Of a stretch of DNA of 64,000 bases, positions 57,655 through 64,000 are shown one piece after another. Numbering within the stretch: the first letter of the stretch is position 1; the number at the start of each line of letters is the position of its first letter. This DNA is from Cervus elaphus (Eukaryota; Chordata; Mammalia; Artiodactyla; Cervidae): positions 1,369,001 through 1,433,000 of the forward strand of contig NC_057820.1 in assembly GCF_910594005.1 (NCBI RefSeq). Direction: 5' to 3'. Position numbers and translations under genes: made by a program. Under the pieces are notes generated by a model. That model did no database searches. It was not told where the DNA came from and saw only the letters and a list, made by a program, of their open reading frames with translations.

Positions 57655-58925
57655 TACAGCAAGAGTTATGAACTCATTTCACACGCTATCAAGGTAATGC
57701 TCAAAATCCTTCAAGCTACGCTTCAGCAGTACGTGAACTGAGAACTTCCAGATGTTCAAACTGGATTTAGAAAACGCAGAGGAACCAGAGATCAAATTGC
57801 CAACATCTGTTGGATCATAGAAAAGGCAAGGGAATGCCAGAAAAACATCTACTTCTGCTTCATGGACTATGCTAAAGCCTTTAACTGTGTGGATCAAAAC
57901 TGTGGAAAATTCTTCAAGAGATGGGAATAGAGACCACCTTACCTGTCTGCTGTGAAACCTGTATGCAGCTCAAGAAGCAACAGTTAGAACCGGACATGGA
58001 ACAACAGACTGGTTCCAAAATGGGAAAGGAGTACGTCAAGGCTATATATTGTCACCCTGATTATTTAACTTATTTGCAAAATACATCATGTGAAATGCTT
58101 GGCTGGATGAAGCAAAAGCTGGAATCGAGGTTGCTGGGAGAAATATCAATAACCTCAGATGTGCAGATGACACCACCCTTATGGCAGAAAGCGAAGAACT
58201 AAAGAGCCTCTTGATGAAAGTGAAAGAGGAGAGTGAAAAAGTTGGCTTAAAACTCAACATTCAAAAAAGGAAGATCATGGCATCCGGTCACATCACTTCA
58301 TGGCAAATAGATGGAGAAACAATGGAAGCACTGACAGACTTTATTTTCTTGGGCTCCAAAATCACTGCAGATGTTGACTGCTGCCATGAAATTAAAAGAC
58401 ACTTGTTTCTTGAAAGAAAAGCTATGACCAACCTAGACAGCATTTTAAAAAGCAGAGACATTACTTTAGCGACAAAGGTCCGTCTAGTCAAAGCTATGGT
58501 TTTTCCAGTAGTCATGTATGGATGTGAGAGTTGGCCTATAAAGAAAGCTGAGCGCCAAAGAATTGATACTTTTGAACTGTGTGTTGGAGAAGACTTGAGA
58601 GTCCCTTGGACTGCAAGGAGATCCAACCAGTCAATCCTAAAGGAAATCAGTCCTGAATATTCACTGAAAGGACTGATGCTGAAGCTGAAACTCCAAGACT
58701 TTGGCCACTTGATGGGAAGAACTGACTTATAAAAGACCCTGATGGTGGGAAAGATTGAAGGCAGTAGCAGAAGGGGACGACAGAGGATGAGATGGTTGGA
58801 TGGCATCGAAGCCTCGATGGATGTGAATTTGAGCAAGCTCTGGAAGTTGGTGATGGACAGGGAAGCCTGGAGTGCTATAGTCCATGGGGTCACAAAGAGT
58901 CGGACACGACTGAGTACACATGGAC
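57655..58925 (+). mobile_element. BovB LINE fragment (about 1.27 kb)
   Basis: Plus strand encodes the BovB reverse-transcriptase C-terminal half. An early part (57.74-57.95 kb) has the YAKAFN-like RT motif region. The frame 58181-58732 reads VVMYGCESWPIKKAERQRID. Stops and frameshifts are present. The BovB tail ends near 58915. Confidence 0.92.
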
Positions 58926-58969
58926 ACACACACACTGTATGTATCATGTATCAACACCATTCAGTTCAC

Positions 58970-59775
58970 CCTTTGCTGTTCAGTCACTAAATTGTGTCTG
59001 ACTTTTTGTGACCCCATGGATGGCAGCACGCCTGGCTTCCCTGACCTTCACTGTCTTCCAGAGTTTCCTCAGACTCATGTCCATCGAGTCAGTGATGCCA
59101 TCCAACCATCTCATCCTCTGTTGTCCCCTTCTCCTCCTGCCTTCAGTCTCTCCCAGCATCAGGGTCTTTTCCAATAGTTGTCCCTTCATATCAGGTGGCC
59201 AAAATATTAGAGCTTCAGTATCAGTCCTTCCAATGAATATTCAGGACTGATTTCCTTTAGGATGGACTGGTTTGATCTCCTTGCAGTCTAAGGGACTCTC
59301 AAGAGTCTTCTCCAACACCACAGTTCAAAAGCATCAATTCTGTGGTGCCCAGCTTTCTTTATAGTCCAACTCTCACATCCATACATGACTACTAGAAAAA
59401 CCATAGCTTCGACTATATGGATATTTATTGGCAAAGTGATTTCTCTGCTTTTTAATATGCTGTCTAGGTTGGTCATAGTTTTTCTTTCAAGAAACAAGCG
59501 TCTTTTAATTTCATGGCAGCAGTCACTGTCTGCAGTGATTTTTAAGCCCAAGAAAATAAAGTCTGCCACTGTTTCCATTTGTTCCCCATCTATTTGCCAT
59601 GAAGTAATGGGACCGGATGCCATGATCTTTGTTTTTTGAATGTTGAGTTTTAAGCTAGCTTTTTCACTTTCCTCTTTCACCTTCATCAAGGGGCTCTTCA
59701 GTTCCTCTTCACTTTCTGACGCAAGGGTAGTGTCACCTGCATATCTGAGGTTATTGATGCATTTTTCCATGACAG
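58970..59775 (-). mobile_element. BovB LINE fragment, inverted relative to its neighbour
   Basis: The minus strand frame 59770-59288 reads BovB RT (VVMYGCESWTIKKAGHHRID). Its tail points toward the tail of the plus-strand BovB about 50 bp away. Confidence 0.92.
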
Positions 59776-59779
59776 TTAT

Positions 59780-60430
59780 GGAAAACTATAAAACATCATT
59801 GAAATAAATTAGACCTAAATAAATGGAAAGACAGCATATGTTCATGGTTGAGGACTTAATATCATTAACATGGCAATACTCACAATACTGGTCTATAGAT
59901 TCAATGGAATCCATATCGAAATATTAAAAAATTTCATTTTCCATGCAGAAGTTGACAAAGCTGATCCTAAAATTCATACAGAAATGCAATGACTCAGAAC
60001 AGCTGAAACAGTCTTGAAAAAGAAAAAAAGCAAAGTGGGAGGACTCACACGACGTAGAATTTAACAACATGAACAAGACCAGCACTGGTGTAGGAGCCAT
60101 GAGGAGGCAATGAAACTGCAAGTCCAGAAATGAACCCAGGAGTTTGTGGTCGACTGATCTTCCTAAAGGGTGTCAAGGTCACCCAATAAGGAAAGAATGG
60201 TCTTTTCAAAAGATGGTTCTGAGATGGAGAAAAGACTGTCTCTATAATCAGTGGTGCTGGGAAAACTGGAAGCTACATATAAAGAAGTGAAATTATTAAT
60301 AGAACTCTTTTTTCACACTACACATAAAAATAAACTCAAAATCAATTAAAGACCTAAATGTAAGACTGGAAACTAAAAAACTTCTAGAAGAAAACACTGG
60401 CAGAACACTTTTTGACATAAGCTGTAGCGA
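59780..60430 (+). mobile_element. L1 fragment, part 1
   Basis: L1 ORF2 C-terminal text (AAATAAACTCAAAATCAATT, CTTCTAGAAGAAAACACTGG). It continues at 60590 after a BovB insert. Confidence 0.72.
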
Positions 60431-60439
60431 CAGTTTTCG

Positions 60440-60580
60440 GATCTGTTGATGGTTAGATAGCATCACTGACTCAATGGACGTGAATTTGAGCGAACTCCAG
60501 GAGATGGTGGAAGATAGAGGATCCTGGTATGCTGCAGTCCAGGGGATTGCAGAGAGTCAGGCATGACTGAGCGACTGAAC
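60440..60580 (+). mobile_element. BovB 3' scrap inside L1
   Basis: GATAGCATCACTGACTCAAT through CAGGCATGACTGAGCGACTG. The last 140 bp of BovB inserted in the L1. Confidence 0.85.
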
Positions 60581-60589
60581 GACCACCAA

Positions 60590-60815
60590 AAACCCAAGGC
60601 AAGGAAGACAAAAGCAAAAATAAACAAACAGGACCAAATTAACCTAAAAACTTTTGCACAGCAAATGAAACCACTGACAAAATGAAAAGATAACCTACTG
60701 AATGGGTGAAAATATTTGCAAATGATACAACTGATAAGGGGTTAATATCCAAAATATATAAACAGCTCATACAATGCAATGTAAAAAAATAAACAACTGG
60801 ATTAGAAAATGGATT
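60590..60815 (+). mobile_element. L1 fragment, part 2
   Basis: ACTTTTGCACAGCAAATGAA and GGGTTAATATCCAAAATATA are L1 ORF2-end text. Confidence 0.72.
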
Positions 60816-60822
60816 AGAAATT

Positions 60823-61034
60823 GCTGTTGTTTAGTTGTTAAATTGTGTCTGACTATTTTGCAACCCCACGGATTGTAGCCTGCCAGGCTCCTTTGTCCAT
60901 GGGATTTCCAGGTAAGAATACTGGAGTGAGTTGCTATTTCCTTCTCCAGGGGACCTTTCGGACCCAGGGATCAGACCCATGTCTCCTGCATTGGCAGGTG
61001 GATTCTTTAGCACTGAGCCAACAAGGAAACCCTA
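60823..61034 (-). mobile_element. Bov-tA SINE inside L1
   Basis: TGTTGTTTAGTTGTTAAATT through CAGGGATCAGACCCATGTCT and CTGAGCCAACAAGGAAACCC. Confidence 0.85.
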
Positions 61035-61039
61035 GGAAA

Positions 61040-61925
61040 TGGACTGAAGATTTTAACAGATGTTTTTCCGAAGACATACAAATGAAAAGCACATGAAAAG
61101 ATGCTCAATATTGCTAATCATCAGAGAAATGTAAATCAAAACCACAAGATATCACCTCCCACCCGTCAGAATGGCCATCACAAAAAAGACCAAAAATAAC
61201 AAGTGTTGCCAAGGAGGTGAAGAAAAGCAACCCTCCTAACCTGTTGGTGGGAATGTAACTTGGTACACCACTGTGGAAAACAGTATGGAGGTTCCTCACA
61301 AAACTAAAACTAGAACAACCATGTGATCCATCAATTCTACTCCTGGGTATATACCTGAAGAAAATGAAAACACTTATCAGAAAAGATACATGCAATCCAA
61401 CGTTCACAGCAGCATTATTTACCACAGCCAAGATATGGAAGCAACATAAGTGCCCATCAACAGATGAATGGATAAAGAAGATGTGAAATAGATATAAAAT
61501 GAAATATTACTCAGCCACAAAAAAGAATAAAAATTTGTCAATTCCAACAGCATGGATGACATGGCAGGTATTACGCTAAGTGAATGAGTGAATATGCAGT
61601 GAATATGCAGAATCCAAAGAATTCAACAGACGTATGAATATAACAAAACAGAAACAGATTCATGGATACAGAGAGCAAACTAGTGGTCACCAGCGGGGAG
61701 AGGGAAATGGGAAGGGGTCAGACAGGGGTAGGGGATTAAGAAGTACAAACTACTAAATGTAAAATAAATGGGCCACAAGGATATACTGTATAGCATAGGG
61801 AATACAGCCAGTATCTTATAATAAGTTTAAGTGGAGTATAATCTATACAGATATTGAAATGCTATGTTATACACCTGAGACCAATATAATATTGTAAATC
61901 AACTGTACTTCAATAAAAAAATTTA
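61040..61925 (+). mobile_element. L1 fragment, part 3 with 3' tail
   Basis: TCAGAATGGCCATCACAAAA, GTGGGAATGTAACTTGGTAC and the L1 3' UTR, with TACTTCAATAAAAAAATTTA at the end. Confidence 0.8.
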
Positions 61926-61929
61926 ATGG

Positions 61930-62705
61930 TGCTGGGAAAACTGCATTTCCACATGCAAAATAATGAAGTCTTATGTTACACCACATACAAAAATTGGCTC
62001 AAACAGATCAAAGACTATATGTAAGAGCTAAAACTTTTACAACAAAACATGAATCTTTGTGGTCTTGGATTAGGCAATCATGTCTTAGGTGTGACATGAA
62101 AAACATAGCAACCAAAGACAAATATCAACAGTTCCTCATGCAGTATGACCCAGCAATTCCCCTCTGAGCATCAACCTGAGAGAACCGAAACACAGATTCA
62201 CCCAAAAATTAAAACTAAAAGTTTTTGTGCTTCAAAAGATAGCATCAAGATAGTGGAAAACGCTACAGAATGCAAGAACATTTTTTTCAAAGCATGTGTC
62301 TGTCAAGGGTGTATAGTTCCTGAAATATAGAAATGACTCTTACAACTCAACAGGAAAAAAATAAATCATTCAACTAAAGAATGGGCTATGGATCTGAAAA
62401 GACATTTTTCCAAAGAAACTATATAAACAGCCAGCAAACACGTGAAAAGATGCTCAACATCATTAGTCATTTGGGAAATGCAAATTAAAACAATACTGTG
62501 CCATTTTATACCCATCATGATGACTATAATGATTTTAAAAGAAAACAGGAAAAACCAAGTGTGGGTGAAGATCTGGAGAAATTGGAACCCTCGTGCATTC
62601 CTGGCGACAACCTAAAATGCTGCGGGCACTCTGGAAAACAGGCCAGCAGTTCCCCTGCCACATGACCCAGCAATTTCACTTCAAGGTGGCTACCCAGGAG
62701 AAATG
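61930..62705 (+). mobile_element. second L1 fragment
   Basis: Starts GGTGCTGGGAAAACTGCATT. Diverged L1 ORF2-end text follows to the SINE at 62708. It seems to resume at 63660. Confidence 0.7.
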
Positions 62706-62707
62706 AA

Positions 62708-62835
62708 ACATAGATTCACTTCAGTCGTGTCCGACTCTGTGTGACCCCATAGACGGCAGCCCACCAGGCTCCCCCTTCCCTGGGATTCTCCAGGCAAGAA
62801 CACTGGAGTGGGTTGCCATCTCCTTCTCCAATGCA
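62708..62835 (-). mobile_element. Bov-tA SINE
   Basis: TTCAGTCGTGTCCGACTCTG through GTGGGTTGCCATCTCCTTCT. Confidence 0.88.
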
Positions 62836-62849
62836 TGAAAGTGAAAAGT

Positions 62850-62978
62850 GAAAGTGAAGTCACTCAGTCGTGTCCGACTCTTAGCGACCCCGTGGACCAC
62901 AGCCTACCAGGCTCCTCCATCCATGGGATTTTCCAGGCAAGAGTACTGGAGTGGGGTGCCATTGCCTTCTCCTCACAC
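62850..62978 (-). mobile_element. Bov-tA SINE
   Basis: AAGTGAAGTCACTCAGTCGT through GTGGGGTGCCATTGCCTTCT. Tandem with the preceding SINE. Confidence 0.88.
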
Positions 62979-62984
62979 ATACTC

Positions 62985-63652
62985 AGTTCAGTTCAGTTCA
63001 GTCGCTCAGTTGTGTCTGACTCTTTGCGACCCCGTGAATTGCAGCAAGCCAGGCCTGCCTGTCCATCACCAACTCCCGGAGTTTACTCAAACTCATGCCC
63101 ATTGAGTTGGTGATGCCATCCAGCCATCTCATTCTCTGTCATCCCCTTCTCCTCCTGCCCCTGATCCCTCTCACCATCAGGGTCTTTTCCAATTAGTCAG
63201 CTCTTCGCATGAGGTGGCCAAAGTATTGGAGTTTCAGCTTCAGCATCAGTCCTTCCAATGAACACCCAGGACTGATCTATTTTAGGATGGACTGGTTGGA
63301 TGTCCTTGCAGTCCAAGGGACTCTTAAGAGTCTTCTCCAACACCACAGTTCAAAAGCATCAATTTTTCGGCACTCAGCTTTCTTCACAGTCCAACTCTCA
63401 CATCCATACATGACCACTGGAAAAACCATAGCCTTGACCAGACGGACCTTTGTTGGCAAAGTAATGTCTCTGCTTTTTAATATGCTATCTAGGTTGGTCA
63501 TCACTTTCCTTCCAAGGAGTAAGCGTCTTTTAATTTCATGGCTGCAGTCACCATCTGCAGTGAATTTGGGGCCCCCAAAAATAAAGTCTGACACTGTTTC
63601 TACTGTCTCCCCATCTATTTCCCATGAGGCAACGGGACCAGATGCCATACTA
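62985..63652 (-). mobile_element. BovB LINE 3' fragment
   Basis: The minus strand frame 63648-63277 reads BovB RT (VVMYGCESWTVKKAECRKID). The plus-strand left end has the BovB tail GTTCAGTTCAGTCGCTCAGT. Confidence 0.93.
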
Positions 63653-63659
63653 GCCTAAC

Positions 63660-63800
63660 TCAAATGTCGGTCAGCTGATAAACAGATCAACAAAATGTAG
63701 TCTAGTCATGCAATGGAATTAATCTTTGGCCACAGAAAGGAATGAAATACTGTTAGGTGCTACAATGTAGATGAACCTTAAAAACATTAGGCTCTGACAG
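63660..63800 (+). mobile_element. L1 fragment continuing from 62705
   Basis: CAGCTGATAAACAGATCAAC and ACAATGTAGATGAACCTTAA are L1 3' text, probably the same element as 61930-62705. Confidence 0.6.
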
Positions 63801-63807
63801 AAGAAGG

Positions 63808-64000
63808 TGAAGGGTGAAGTCGCTCAGTTGTGTCCGACTCTCTGCGACCCCATGGCCTGTAACGTACACCAGGCTCCTCCATCCATGGGATTCCCCAGGC
63901 AAGAATACAGGAGTGGGTTGCCATTTCCTTCTCCAGGGGATCTTCCCGACCCAGGGATCGAACCCAGGTCTACCACATGGCAGGCAGACGCTTTACCCTC
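63808..64000 (-). mobile_element. Bov-tA SINE cut by the window edge
   Basis: GTGAAGTCGCTCAGTTGTGT through CCCAGGGATCGAACCCAGGT. It runs to the last base. Confidence 0.92.

Larger units (their letters stand above)
54955..64000 (-). other. ZFYVE28: ZFYVE28 intron, repeat-filled, running off the right edge
   Basis: No further ZFYVE28 exon is seen. Up to 56.9 kb it is GC-rich with a CHR SINE, a mariner scrap and a C run (56081-56093). From 56.95 kb on it is almost wholly L1, BovB and SINE copies, listed separately. Confidence 0.7.

Noticed and set aside
54955..64000. Further ZFYVE28 exons, in particular the long central exon
   Set aside because: No minus-strand frame with family-like sequence and splice borders was found. 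The interval is intron and repeats.
1..64000. CRISPR array, bacterial mobile element or endogenous retrovirus
   Set aside because: No regularly spaced repeat array, no prokaryotic gene layout and no LTR pair or gag/env-like frame was seen. All evidence points to mammalian chromosomal DNA.

Overview
The window is nuclear DNA from a ruminant mammal (cattle, sheep, goat or a relative; the species cannot be fixed). It is full of ruminant-specific interspersed repeats: BovB (RTE) LINE fragments carrying the reverse-transcriptase C-terminus, tRNA-derived Bov-tA SINEs, CHR-type SINEs and L1. Genes have spliced exons with GT-AG borders, and two promoters lie in CpG islands. Protein recognition and gene order match the mammalian segment homologous to human 4p16.3. 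Three genes lie in a row, all transcribed from the minus strand: HAUS3, MXD4 and the 3' end of ZFYVE28.

Layout. 1-744 is unique AT-rich DNA shaped like a minus-strand 3' UTR end. 745-9535 is a repeat block: a BovB, a U6 snRNA retrocopy with target-site duplications, and a long decayed L1 that carries a nested retrocopy. 9752-21847 holds the complete HAUS3 coding sequence in four exons (601 codons by my count), with a CpG-island promoter and a non-coding first exon near 23.57-23.8 kb. 24-28 kb is intergenic, with a possible divergent transcript and two Bov-tA SINEs stacked at one target. 28.03-31.15 kb is the likely MXD4 3' UTR, and the six MXD4 coding exons run from 31151 to 41683 (209 codons). 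The MXD4 CpG-island promoter at about 41.0-42.5 kb has spaced CCAAT boxes and a CACGTG E-box. 42.5-48.9 kb is intergenic. 48.94-49.97 kb is the probable ZFYVE28 3' UTR. The last five ZFYVE28 coding exons, including the whole FYVE domain, lie at 49971-54954. From 54955 to the right edge is ZFYVE28 intron filled with L1, BovB and SINE copies.

Function. HAUS3 is a subunit of the augmin complex, which nucleates branching microtubules in the spindle. MXD4 is a MAX-partner bHLH-zipper repressor that antagonises MYC. ZFYVE28 (LST2) is a PI3P-binding endosomal regulator of EGFR signalling. They are neighbours by conserved synteny and do not form one pathway. POLN is known in human to start at the shared HAUS3 promoter, but I see none of its coding exons here.

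I found no clearly new biological system. The most unusual items are a chimeric SINE plus mRNA-3'-end retrocopy nested in L1, a poly(A)-only retroposition scar, a 41-42 bp periodic CCAAT array at the MXD4 promoter, a 17-bp GC-box minisatellite in ZFYVE28, an in-frame 30-bp microexon encoding the MXD4 basic region, and a long BovB inverted repeat.
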